Positions 1 to 7,559 of a DNA stretch of 47,480 nt are shown piece by piece. This stretch comes from Bacteroidales bacterium UBA6431. Lineage in GTDB: Bacteria; Bacteroidota; Bacteroidia; Bacteroidales; UBA932. The notes below the pieces were generated by a model that was not told where the DNA came from, made no database searches, and was given only the letters and a program-made list of their open reading frames with translations. The translations under genes were made by a program, and so were the position numbers. How positions within the stretch are numbered: position 1 is the stretch's first letter; each line of letters begins with the position of its first letter. Location: NCBI GenBank assembly GCA_002439095.1, contig DJOT01000041.1, positions 1-47,480 of the forward strand, given 5' to 3'.

Positions 1-1122
1 CTGCTCTGCTCGTGCGGCGGTAACAGCAATTCTGTTTCGGATGCTGTAACCCTGAATATTGTCGACAGTACGGAAGAAGTCTCCTCGTTGGATTCGTACA
101 TTGAAGACATGACAGCGATCCGGCTTGACTCCAAAGCCCAGATTGTCATGCCTCCCAACAAGTTGCTCATACACGGGGACGAACTTATACTTCTATATGC
201 CGGAAAAGTGTCCGTTTATGGAAATGATGGACAATTCATCCGCAATATAGGAAGAATCGGCAACGGCCCGGGAGAATACCTGCACCTGCAGGACTGCTGC
301 ATCAGTCTGGACAGCAAAGAGTTACTCTGCCTCAACCACATGAATGAAGTGTTGCGTTACTCGTTGTCCGACGGGAGTTATGTCGGGAAAACACCGACCG
401 GTATCGCCGGGATAACAGCCTCTGCAATATTTCCAGATGCCGATGGAGGGTTCTATCTGTTTTTTGCCAACCCGTCAGAAGCGGATCTTGCAAACTTCGA
501 AAAAGAGTTTCTCTGCCTGAGGCGGCTCAGCGCTGACGGCCGCGAAATCGAAGCTATGCTGCCTCGTGATGATTTCAATATCAACATGGGATTCGCTTCC
601 CCGTCCGTGCAACTTGCAGATAACGGATATGTGCTCTCTTATCGTCCGGGCAGCGGACTCGCATACGAATTTTCCAATGGCTCAGAGACACCGTTTGCCG
701 ACATAAGTCTCGGGACAAAAGGGATTCCGACAAGGGAAGCGGTGAAAGACGGGGGCAATCCGTGGAACATGATCGGAGATATCTTTATGGCGGACTATTA
801 TAAGTGCCCGTCCTCCGTATGCCGTACTGCCGGAACCTATTACTGCTCCGCTTTCGGCAAGGATTCCTCGGTATGGAACTTTGTACTTGGATCATCTTCG
901 CTGCGAGGCATCCGCTGGACTTCCATCGGTGACGGAGCCCAGCCGATGCACGCCATCGCCGCAGACAAAAATTATCTCTATTTCTGCTATGCCGAAACAG
1001 GGGCGGAATCACAAGATGAGGTGTCTGATCCTTTGCAGAAAGCCATAATCTCCAGACTCGGCCTTGTTCTCGGCGAAAATGACAATCCCGCGATAATCAA
1101 GGTCAAGTTCAAAAAACTATGA
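1..1122 (+). CDS. 6-bladed beta-propeller lipoprotein (BF3164-like), 5' end missing
   Basis: The reading frame is open from the first base, so the start codon lies upstream of the window. The first residues read LLCSCGGN, which looks like the end of a lipoprotein signal peptide with the lipid-bearing Cys. The mature part contains the motif IGRIGNGPGEYLHLQD, typical of the Bacteroidota 6-bladed beta-propeller / BF3164-like (TolB-like) lipoproteins, followed by repeated short beta-strand units up to the C-terminal IIKVKFKKL. These proteins are predicted to sit in the envelope; their substrates are mostly unknown and nothing here names one. An internal TTG at 88 could be taken for a start but lies after the lipobox, so it is unlikely to be used. 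The gene converges on the minus-strand repeat and ATPase block downstream. Confidence 0.8.
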   Translation: MLCSCGGNSNSVSDAVTLNIVDSTEEVSSLDSYIEDMTAIRLDSKAQIVMPPNKLLIHGDELILLYAGKVSVYGNDGQFIRNIGRIGNGPGEYLHLQDCCISLDSKELLCLNHMNEVLRYSLSDGSYVGKTPTGIAGITASAIFPDADGGFYLFFANPSEADLANFEKEFLCLRRLSADGREIEAMLPRDDFNINMGFASPSVQLADNGYVLSYRPGSGLAYEFSNGSETPFADISLGTKGIPTREAVKDGGNPWNMIGDIFMADYYKCPSSVCRTAGTYYCSAFGKDSSVWNFVLGSSSLRGIRWTSIGDGAQPMHAIAADKNYLYFCYAETGAESQDEVSDPLQKAIISRLGLVLGENDNPAIIKVKFKKL

Positions 1123-1179
1123 GGAATGCCTCAATCTCATGGGCGAACAGCATTTACACTGCCTTTTCACGGCTATTTT

Positions 1180-1615
1180 CACCTTTTTGAGATTATCGCA
1201 AACCCCGCGTACAGAAAAGACCCCGCTTCCTGTACGGAACCGCTTCAGAAACGTGTCCCGTACAGCAGTAGCCCCGATTCTGTACCGGAGAGCAGGTGGG
1301 AGCGGATTTTCCCAAAAGGGCTCCTACCTGTCGAAGCGATATGCCACAGAGAGGCTCGCAGGGCATGTGCCCCGTTCAGGTGTGAGCCTAAATGCCGGAA
1401 TCCGCTCCCACCTGCGATGCGCTTCAATGGCTCACGCGCATCCACCTGTTACACTGAAATTCCGCGACAGCCCATGACCGATAGTTTGAGACCTTCTTGA
1501 GGGGGAGGACTCTCACTCCGTACGGCAGACCCCGCCTTTCCCGTACCAAAGCTGCTTTGTGTGCCGTTTCGTACGGGAGAAGGCCGTTTCCCGTACCGAA
1601 TGCGCATGGGACGGA
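1180..1615. repeat. 436-bp palindrome-rich direct repeat, copy 1
   Basis: This stretch recurs at 3130-3563. By hand alignment the copies differ by 13 substitutions and one 2-nt indel, about 97% identity. It fills most of the 622-bp gap 1123-1744, which holds no convincing gene. Inside are a perfect 17-bp inverted repeat (1292-1308 with 1399-1415) and several GTAC-centred stems, for example TCCCGTAC at 1539-1546 with GTACGGGA at 1571-1578. On the minus strand the repeat lies 129 bp past the stop of the AAA_14 ATPase gene at 1745-3094. Its edge at 1180-1196 carries the same 17-mer that in copy 2 stands beside the ATPase promoter. Open frames through it are not conserved proteins. It could be a structured RNA, a REP-like or MITE-like element, or a recombination scar. 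Confidence 0.9.
1292..1415. repeat. 17-bp inverted repeat enclosing a structured segment
   Basis: GCAGGTGGGAGCGGATT at 1292-1308 is the exact reverse complement of 1399-1415. The same arm can also pair with GCTCCTACCTG at about 1319-1329 with one wobble, giving two mutually exclusive hairpins. Copy 2 keeps both options (16 bp at 3243-3258 with 3349-3364; short alternative at 3270-3282). Confidence 0.75.
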
Positions 1616-1626
1616 CTAACAAGTGC

Positions 1627-1662
1627 CTCCCGTACAGCAGAAGGCCCGATTCTGTACCGGAG
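1627..1662. repeat. GTAC-centred palindrome outside the long repeat
   Basis: CTCCCGTACAG at 1627-1637 pairs with CTGTACCGGAG at 1652-1662 (10 of 11 positions). Near-identical elements occur inside the long repeat at about 1254-1290 and 3204-3240. A half element, CCCGATTCTGTACCGG, lies at 4848-4863. The element therefore forms a local family in the gaps around the two AAA_14 genes. Confidence 0.7.
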
Positions 1663-1744
1663 AAGAAACGGTCGGCACAGCCCGGCACGTGCATCCAACA
1701 CCGAGGAGCGCAGCCGCCTGTGATATCATGCCGATTTCATCTCT

Positions 1745-3094
1745 TTATAGCAGCGAGGTCATATACAGTGGCAGGAAAACTATTCCGTTCTCGTGCCTTA
1801 AATCTTTAGAGTGCAGGACATAGGGTGTAGAAAGGTACTCCCCGAATTTGTCGATGCATTTTTTCAAGGAAGAAAGTGTGTACCGTTCTCCGCTTTTGAC
1901 TTCAATGGGGGAAATATTGTGACGGCTGGTAACGTTTTCTTTCTGTATCAGAAAATCTATTTCCATCCTGTTTTCAGCGTTTACGTCACTGCGGCTGTAA
2001 AAGAACAATCTGTGTCCGCTGCTTTTCAGCATCTGTGCTACAATGTTTTCAACAAGCATCCCCTCGTTGATCTCCAGTTTTCCGAACATCAATTTCTGAT
2101 AGATTTCCCCGGACATGAGCCCCCTTGCATTGAAAGTATGGCTCAACAGCAGGCCGGTATCCGCCATGTAACACTTGAGGGTGGTCCTATCCTCATTCAG
2201 ACGCAGACCTATATTCGGTTCTGTGGCATTGTAGCAGCAATTTATTATTTTAGCATCGGCTAGCCAGAAGAAAGCATCTTCATACCCACGCATCCTCGCA
2301 TCCTCATCAAGAGAGGCAAGCCGGAATTTCTTTTCGTGTTTCGACAGCTGTGCAGGAATCTCATCGAATATTGCGGTAACTTTGGTCTCATAATTATCAG
2401 CATATTTTCGAATGTCATTTCTGTATAATTTCAAGATCTGCCGTTTTACATCGTCAACTTTATTGAAGTCCCTTGATTCGACATAGGTGTTGACAGCCTG
2501 CGGCATGCCACCGACAACCAGATATTTTCTGAAATAATCCATAGTTTTGCGATGGAAGTCTCCCATGGGTTTCAGCGTGTCGAACTGTTTTTTGATGTGC
2601 AGCATCAACATTTCCTCTCCCATTGCCCATAGAAATTCTTCAAAATCCAGTGGGAACATCTCAACGGAATCTTCTTCCGAAGGAATCAAGATGCCTTTGA
2701 CATTCTTCTTGATGGAGATCAGGGATCCGGTTTCCAAATAATCGAAACGTCCGTCTGCGACAAGCGTTTTGATTGACTCCCTGGCTCTCGGACATGCTTG
2801 AACTTCATCGAATATGATGATTGATTTGCGGGGGAATAATCTTTTCTTATAATGCAGTTGGATGTTTTCAAGCAGGGTGTCGATGTCTTCAAGATATAAG
2901 TCAAACCACGCTTTCACCATCGGTGGGGCCGTGGTGAAGTCTATCATTATATAGGATTCATATTCATTCTTTGCAAACAGCTCCGCGATGAAACTCTTGC
3001 CGATACGTCTTGCGCCTTCAATCAACAGGGCAGTGGATCCATTCTTTTTTTGCTTCCATTCAAGAAGCTGATCATAAACTTTCCTTTTTAACAT
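1745..3094 (-). CDS. AAA_14 / DUF4143 family ATPase
   Basis: A 449-residue protein with an N-terminal P-loop of the AAA_14 type: Walker A GARRIGKS at residues 27-34 and Walker B IIIFDEVQ at 92-99, followed by ETGS (121-124) as a sensor-like strand. The C-terminal half matches the DUF4143 (PD-(D/E)xK-like) layout, ending in a stretch with IDFLIQ and IEVKSGERYT, the usual nuclease-fold signature of this family. These proteins are common in Bacteroidota in many copies; their function is unproven. The start ATG at 3094 is supported by an AAAAGGTG site at 3097-3104 and a good Bacteroidota promoter upstream. The gene is AT-richer than the sus genes and lies between two copies of a 434-436 bp direct repeat, which suggests acquisition or mobility. 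It is only distantly similar to the neighbouring AAA_14 gene, so it is not a recent duplicate of it. Confidence 0.85.
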   Translation of the reverse strand: MLKRKVYDQLLEWKQKKNGSTALLIEGARRIGKSFIAELFAKNEYESYIMIDFTTAPPMVKAWFDLYLEDIDTLLENIQLHYKKRLFPRKSIIIFDEVQACPRARESIKTLVADGRFDYLETGSLISIKKNVKGILIPSEEDSVEMFPLDFEEFLWAMGEEMLMLHIKKQFDTLKPMGDFHRKTMDYFRKYLVVGGMPQAVNTYVESRDFNKVDDVKRQILKLYRNDIRKYADNYETKVTAIFDEIPAQLSKHEKKFRLASLDEDARMRGYEDAFFWLADAKIINCCYNATEPNIGLRLNEDRTTLKCYMADTGLLLSHTFNARGLMSGEIYQKLMFGKLEINEGMLVENIVAQMLKSSGHRLFFYSRSDVNAENRMEIDFLIQKENVTSRHNISPIEVKSGERYTLSSLKKCIDKFGEYLSTPYVLHSKDLRHENGIVFLPLYMTSLL

Positions 3095-3121
3095 TTCACC
3101 TTTTCGAGATTATTCACCATG

Positions 3122-3152
3122 CAAAATTACACCTTTTTGAGATTATCGCAAA
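3122..3152 (-). promoter_or_regulatory. Bacteroidota-type promoter for the AAA_14 gene
   Basis: On the minus strand TTTG (3152-3149) is followed after exactly 19 bp by TAATTTTG (3129-3122), matching the -33 TTTG / -7 TAnnTTTG consensus. Transcription would start near 3115, about 20 bases before the ATG at 3094. The -33 box lies inside direct repeat copy 2 and the -7 box just outside it, so the promoter exists only at this junction. Copy 1 has the -33 box but no -7 box. Confidence 0.75.
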
Positions 3153-3563
3153 CCCCGCGTACAGAAAAGACCCCGCTTCCTGTACGGAACCGCTTCAGAA
3201 ACGTGTCCCGTACAGCAGTAGCCCCGATTCTGTACCGGAGGACAGGTGGGAGCGGATTTTCCCAAAAGGGCTCCTACCTGTCGAAGCGATGTGCCACAGA
3301 GAGGCTCGCAGGACATGTGCCCAGCTCAGGTGTGAGCCTAAATGCCGGAATCCGCTCCCACCTGCGATGCGCTTCAATGGTTCACGCATCCACCTGTTAT
3401 ACTGAAATTCCGCGACAGCCCATGACCGATAGTTTGAGACCTTCTTGAGGGGGAGGACACTCATTCCGTACGGCAGACCCCGCCTTTCCCGTACCAAAGC
3501 TGCTTTGTGTGCCGTTTCGTACGGGAGAAGGCCGTTTCCCGAACAGAATGCGCATGGGGCGGA
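3130..3563. repeat. 434-bp palindrome-rich direct repeat, copy 2
   Basis: Second copy of the repeat at 1180-1615. It occupies most of the 501-bp gap 3095-3595 between the two AAA_14 genes, starting 32 bp past the stop of the upstream one and ending against the promoter of the downstream one. A 17-mer at its edge (CACCTTTTTGAGATTAT, 3130-3146) is duplicated with one change at 3097-3113. On the minus strand the second of these sites supplies the ribosome-binding region of the ATPase gene. No coding sequence in this gap looks real; frames are open on both strands because the DNA is GC-rich and repetitive. Confidence 0.9.
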
Positions 3564-3595
3564 GGTGGATGAGGCTCAACACAAAAGTGATACAT

Positions 3596-4717
3596 CTACA
3601 ATAGAAACTCTTCGAGATTGTCAGGGCTTATGACTTTGAACGTCGCTTCCGGATACGATCTGGTGAATGTCAACGGGGCACGGGCCGTCCTTTTCGGATT
3701 GAATTTGAACTCAAAGGCCGACAGTTTCCCATCCTCCTCCTCAAGGTAATCAACTTCCTGCCGCTGGGCCGTTCTCCAGAACCAGCCATTGCAAAACCTT
3801 CCGCCGTAGCTGTTGGCCTTGACCCTTTCCGACATGATGTAGTTTTCCCACAACGCCCCGGTATCGTCCCTCAACTCCACCGGATTGAAATTGGCTATTA
3901 TTGCGTTGCGTATGCCGTTATCGTAGAAGTACACCTTGCGGGAAGACTTCAGTTCGTTCCGGAGATTCCGGCTGAAAGAGCCAAGACGGAAAACAATGTA
4001 GCATTTCTCCAGAATATCAATATAATTCTCAACGGTTCCGCTTGACAGTCCACAAATCTGTCCTATCTCATTGTAGGAGACTTGCGAGCCGGCCTGAAAG
4101 GCCAGGGCCCGCAGCAATTTCACAAGTTTGTCAGACTTTTTTATCTTGTCAAATGCAAGGATGTCCTTATAAAGATAGTCTTCTGACAGTTCTCTGAGAA
4201 TCTTTTTTTCATGTCCTTCATTCATGACAACATCCGGGTATGACCCATAAACCAGACGATGAGAGAGCAATCTTTTTTCTTCCAACAATCCATTGTACCC
4301 GACCAGTTCACTGAAAGACAGCGGAAACATTTTGTGTTCCCATTTCCTTCCGGTCAGCGGTTCGTTGATTTTGTTGGCAAGCTCGAACGATGAGCTCCCG
4401 GTCGCAATGACCTGAACACCCGGAATATTGTCTATGATGAGTTTCAACTTCAGGCCAATATCCGTAATTCGCTGAGCTTCATCGATTATGATTGTTTTCT
4501 TGTCACCTATGACAGCCCTCAATCCGGTGGATGATGATTTTTCGAAGAGAGCCTGCACATCCGCCTCATCTCCATTGAGAAAAAGGACTTGTTCTCTGTC
4601 TTTGAACAAATCATTCAAGAGCGTCGTTTTCCCGACTTGGCGCGCTCCAAGTATGATTATGGCTTTCCCTTTGCCCAGTTCGTCTGTGATTTCGGGCTCA
4701 ATAGTTCTTTTTATCAT
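3596..4717 (-). CDS. AAA_14 / DUF4143 family ATPase, second gene
   Basis: A 373-residue protein from the ATG at 4717. The frame can be extended to a TTG at 4762, but family members begin near MIKR. Walker A is GARQVGKT at residues 24-31, the canonical form for AAA_14, and Walker B is TIIIDEAQ with D79 and E80. ATGSSSFELANKI follows, then the DUF4143 part with YIDILEKCYIVFRL and a C-terminal EVDYLEEEDGKLSAFEFKF that carries the nuclease-like E-V-D...E-F-K pattern. Function is unknown; relatives have been suggested to act as stand-alone ATPases of mobile or defence-like loci, which is not established. It is followed by direct repeat copy 2 and preceded by a partial GTAC palindrome at 4835-4863. 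I see no clear promoter in the AT-rich stretch at 4770-4830. Confidence 0.85.
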   Translation of the reverse strand: MIKRTIEPEITDELGKGKAIIILGARQVGKTTLLNDLFKDREQVLFLNGDEADVQALFEKSSSTGLRAVIGDKKTIIIDEAQRITDIGLKLKLIIDNIPGVQVIATGSSSFELANKINEPLTGRKWEHKMFPLSFSELVGYNGLLEEKRLLSHRLVYGSYPDVVMNEGHEKKILRELSEDYLYKDILAFDKIKKSDKLVKLLRALAFQAGSQVSYNEIGQICGLSSGTVENYIDILEKCYIVFRLGSFSRNLRNELKSSRKVYFYDNGIRNAIIANFNPVELRDDTGALWENYIMSERVKANSYGGRFCNGWFWRTAQRQEVDYLEEEDGKLSAFEFKFNPKRTARAPLTFTRSYPEATFKVISPDNLEEFLL

Positions 4718-4834
4718 GCTATGTCGATTCTTCGTGAGGCCAAGATACCGAAAATCCCACAAAATCGCAAATTATTATATTATTTTTGAAATTGATTCAA
4801 AAAATATTATAATATTTCGCAGGTGTTCCGATTC

Positions 4835-4863
4835 CGGGCAGCCCCTGCCCGATTCTGTACCGG
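4835..4863. repeat. Partial GTAC palindrome and tight hairpin
   Basis: CGGGCAG (4835-4841) and CTGCCCG (4845-4851) form a 7-bp stem with a 3-base loop. The sequence then runs into CCCGATTCTGTACCGG (4848-4863), the right half of the palindrome seen at 1254-1290, 1627-1662 and 3204-3240. It sits in the 240-bp gap between the second AAA_14 gene and folE. I saw no riboswitch in this gap. Confidence 0.55.
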
Positions 4864-4957
4864 GACATGCCTGCCAAAACAAGCGTTTCACACAGCGCCC
4901 GGTTGACAATCTTGATTTTTATGCCGAATTTTGGGCCGTTATTATCCAAGACGGTCA

Positions 4958-5536
4958 ATGATCACAGAAGAACAGGCCCGGCAGGACATCCGTGAACTGC
5001 TGGAATATATAGGAGAAGACCCGGACAGGGTCGGTCTACAGGGCACTCCAGACAGGATGCTCCGGATGTTCAAGGAGATTTTCCGGGGCTACGACCCGGC
5101 AGAGGCTCCGCTCATCACGACTTTTCCCAACGGTCAGGACGGCATCATATACGATGACATGGTGGTGGACAGCGGCACTTTCTACTCTGTATGCGAGCAC
5201 CACTGCCGCAGTTTTTTCGGAGAATACTGGTTCGCCTATCTTCCCAACCCCAAGGGACGCATCCTGGGACTCTCCAAGATAGGCCGCGTAGTGGACTATT
5301 GCTCCTCCCGCCTACAGGTGCAGGAGAGGCTCGTACACGATGTCGTGGACATGCTCACCAAGGCCCTCGGAGATGAGAACCCGCCACGAGGGATGGCCCT
5401 GATGATGAAAGGACGGCATCTGTGCAAGGAGGGGCGCGGCTCGCGCAAGAGCGGCGTGATGACCACCACCTGTCTGACCGGAGCATTCCGGACAAGCGCC
5501 CGGGTGCGCAGCGAATTCCTGTCCTATATCAAGTGA
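4958..5536 (+). CDS. folE: GTP cyclohydrolase I (FolE), divergent type
   Basis: A 192-residue protein from the ATG at 4958 (MITEEQARQD). FolE turns GTP into 7,8-dihydroneopterin triphosphate, the first step of folate, biopterin and some 7-deazaguanine pathways. The zinc ligands are visible: CEHH (C79, H82) and HLC (C156). GLSKIGRVVDY and LQVQERLVHDVV are the conserved core. The stretch after CEHH reads CRSFFGEYWFAYLPNPKG instead of the usual bacterial LVPFxGxxxVAYxP, and the C-terminal HLCKEGRGSRKSGVMTT differs from the common HLCMxxRGV. This resembles the shorter FolE forms I recall from phages, an impression from memory. No other folate or queuosine gene is in the window. The stop codon abuts the stop of the convergent response regulator with no gap. 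An upstream TTG/GTG start at 4931 is possible but would add residues the family lacks. Confidence 0.9.
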   Translation: MITEEQARQDIRELLEYIGEDPDRVGLQGTPDRMLRMFKEIFRGYDPAEAPLITTFPNGQDGIIYDDMVVDSGTFYSVCEHHCRSFFGEYWFAYLPNPKGRILGLSKIGRVVDYCSSRLQVQERLVHDVVDMLTKALGDENPPRGMALMMKGRHLCKEGRGSRKSGVMTTTCLTGAFRTSARVRSEFLSYIK

Positions 5537-6292
5537 CTATTCCAGCCAGGAGAGGAAATCATCGACCCTGGCACGCGAGACGGTCAACTCCACAGGCGGG
5601 GCAGGCTCCATGAATATCCCGAGACGGGAATTTCCCAGTCTGGTGACGCTTTTCACAGCCCCGCGCGAGACTATGCAGCCCCGGGACACCCGGAAAAACA
5701 TCTCCGGGTCGAGCTCCCCGTCAAGAGAATCTATCGTCATATCTATCACATACTTACGGCTATCGGCAGTCATCAGGCAATTGGACTTGCCCTCGGAGAA
5801 AAAGCATGCCACATCCGATATCCGCACCGGAATGATCCTCTCCCCTATCTTGACTATCACGCGCTCGCGGTACTGCTTCTTCTCACCTAACCCGAGCCGG
5901 GACAGCAGGGCGCCTATGTCGCCAGCCCCCGGAGAAGCCGCCCGCTCCCGGCATCTCCCGACTGCCCTTTCCAAAGCGGAATTGTCATAAGGCTTGAGCA
6001 GATAGTCGATGCTCCCGGCCTCGAAAGCCTTGATGGCGTATGAATCATAAGCCGTCGTCATGATGACCTGCGAGGATATTTTGCGCTGACGGAATATCTC
6101 GAAACAGTTGCCGTCAGAGAGTTCCACATCCATGAATATGATGTCAGGCGAGGGATTGGCATCAAGCCAGCTCAGCGTTGACATCACGGAGTCCGTCATG
6201 CCCACGATGCTCAGCCCCGGGAACAGGGTCTCTATCTTACGCGCAAGCCGGGTGCGCGCCATGGCTTCGTCTTCAACTATCAGAACTGTCAT
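5537..6292 (-). CDS. LytTR-family response regulator
   Basis: A 251-residue two-domain regulator. The receiver domain (about 1-120) has the acidic pocket E7-D8, the phosphoacceptor D55 in IIFMDVE, T80 and K100 in DYLLKPY. The LytTR DNA-binding domain (about 145-250) contains ERIIPVRISDVACFFSEG and MFFRVSRGCIVSRGAVKSV, the usual LytTR signatures. Its ATG overlaps the stop of the histidine kinase gene by 4 bases, so the two are translated as a pair. The pair is transcribed away from the sus operon and is the only regulator in the window next to it, so control of the sus genes is a reasonable inference, but I found no convincing LytTR direct repeats in the 128-bp gap at 7432-7559. Confidence 0.92.
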   Translation of the reverse strand: MTVLIVEDEAMARTRLARKIETLFPGLSIVGMTDSVMSTLSWLDANPSPDIIFMDVELSDGNCFEIFRQRKISSQVIMTTAYDSYAIKAFEAGSIDYLLKPYDNSALERAVGRCRERAASPGAGDIGALLSRLGLGEKKQYRERVIVKIGERIIPVRISDVACFFSEGKSNCLMTADSRKYVIDMTIDSLDGELDPEMFFRVSRGCIVSRGAVKSVTRLGNSRLGIFMEPAPPVELTVSRARVDDFLSWLE

Positions 6293-7431
6293 AACAAAGG
6301 GAGTTTTACCGAATATAGTCCAGATTCCGACTCGACCTTGACGGCCCTGCCGGAAATGTCCTCATACTGCCTGCGCAGATACTTCAGTCCCAGACCGGTG
6401 GAGTCAGTGCCGGAGAGTTTGGGGCATATATTGTTTGTCACCGTCACAGCGGTCTCGTCCGCCACCACCGAGATGCGAAGAGGGGACTGGACGCTGACGG
6501 CATTGTGCTTGAACGCGTTCTCGATAAGAAGCTGGACACTGCACGGAACAACCCTTCCCGACAGGAAGCGCTCCGGGATATCCACCTCCAGGACAAAGCC
6601 CTCCGGGAAACGGACCTTGAGAAGCCCGACATAGTCCTCCACGAAGACCATCTCCTCCCTCAGGCTCACCAGAGTCTCCTCCTCGTGCCTGAGCATATAC
6701 CTGTAGATCTCGGCAAGTTTGTGGGTGTATCGGCTCGCCTCGGAGGGCGACTGCTCCTGTATCAGGCAGTCCAGCACATTGAGGGAGTTGAAGAGAAAGT
6801 GGGGGTTGACCTGCTGCTTGAGCTTCATGTAGCGGAACAGGGCCAGGTTGGCTTTCTCCGCCTCCTTTTCGGCCTGCTCCCTGGAACGGATGGCGTACTC
6901 GGCCACCCATACGATGATCACGCAGCTGAATATATAATCGAGAAGGATCTCTATCATGAAAGTGCGCGGTCCCTGGAAGCCGGACACGGCGAACATCAAT
7001 ATGAGGCGCACGATGATGATCAGCACAAAAGCAAACAGAAGCCAGCGCAGGTTGCGCCCGTCGCCGGCACCGGGGCCTCTGGATCCGAAGCGCGAGGCGC
7101 ACAGTTCAGTGCTCCAGCCCAGAATCTCAGTACAGATCAACGTGGAAAGAGGATGCACCACAGTGACAGGGAGAGAAATCAGAGATAGCAGCGAGGCGAG
7201 CCCCATCCCGACACCGAAGCCCACAATGTTGACGAGGATCACGGCTATCGCCATGAAAGGCATGCTCACCCTGCGTCTCAGGCACAGCATCACGATCATG
7301 AACATCGTGAGCAGGGTCAACATCAGATCATCCGCAATGCCAGTGGCGTAGCAGACAAATGACACCAATGCGTGGAGGGCGGCAAAGACGTGTATCAACC
7401 AGCTGTTTTTCGAAATAATCATAATAATCAC
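6289..7431 (-). CDS. LytS-type sensor histidine kinase (His_kinase PF06580)
   Basis: A 380-residue membrane kinase. Residues 10-185 form about six hydrophobic segments with no large periplasmic domain. The kinase core follows: the phospho-accepting histidine H211 in QQVNPHFLFNSLN, then a helical segment, the N-box QLLIENAFKHN (E304, N305) and the G-box GLGLKYL (346-352). This is the layout of the LytS/AlgZ family that partners LytTR regulators. The start is a GTG at 7431; an ATG at 7422 in the same frame would remove three residues and is equally plausible. A membrane-only sensor suggests that it detects a small molecule or membrane state rather than a bulky periplasmic ligand. The intergenic region to the MFS gene is 128 bp and would carry both promoters, but I see no clean TAnnTTTG box there. 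Confidence 0.9.
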   Translation of the reverse strand: MIIMIISKNSWLIHVFAALHALVSFVCYATGIADDLMLTLLTMFMIVMLCLRRRVSMPFMAIAVILVNIVGFGVGMGLASLLSLISLPVTVVHPLSTLICTEILGWSTELCASRFGSRGPGAGDGRNLRWLLFAFVLIIIVRLILMFAVSGFQGPRTFMIEILLDYIFSCVIIVWVAEYAIRSREQAEKEAEKANLALFRYMKLKQQVNPHFLFNSLNVLDCLIQEQSPSEASRYTHKLAEIYRYMLRHEEETLVSLREEMVFVEDYVGLLKVRFPEGFVLEVDIPERFLSGRVVPCSVQLLIENAFKHNAVSVQSPLRISVVADETAVTVTNNICPKLSGTDSTGLGLKYLRRQYEDISGRAVKVESESGLYSVKLPLL

Positions 7432-7559
7432 CGTGAAGGTAACTATAAATCTTCAAAATACAACCGCTCATCCCGAAATCCGCGCAATTCGTCTCCACCG
7501 TCTTTCTTGAAAATATAATTATTCGTTTATTTGCTCACCAACATGATAATGACACTATA

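Noticed and set aside
1126..1500. Open frame across repeat copy 1 (with a matching one in copy 2 and others on the reverse strand)
   Set aside because: Frames are open on several strands at once, the copies share them only because the DNA is repeated, there is no start or ribosome-binding support, and no protein family is recognisable.
1811..2263. Plus-strand frame inside the first AAA_14 gene
   Set aside because: Opposite-strand shadow of a well-supported ATPase gene; the encoded sequence shows no domain.
1180..3563. Insertion sequence or composite transposon bounded by the direct repeats
   Set aside because: No transposase or integrase is present, and the repeats are direct with no clear terminal inverted repeats or target duplication. 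Kept only as an unexplained repeat.
1180..3563. CRISPR array
   Set aside because: Only two long copies with a gene between them; no short repeat/spacer pattern and no cas genes.
4718..4957. Tetrahydrofolate riboswitch in front of folE
   Set aside because: The gap contains only a GTAC-type palindrome and AT-rich sequence; no conserved riboswitch core was recognised.
6404..7102. Alternative frame inside the kinase gene
   Set aside because: It overlaps the conserved kinase motifs in the true frame and has no family signature.
7432..7559. LytTR binding direct repeats and a TAnnTTTG promoter for the sus operon
   Set aside because: Looked for both in this gap; only poor matches with more than one mismatch were seen.
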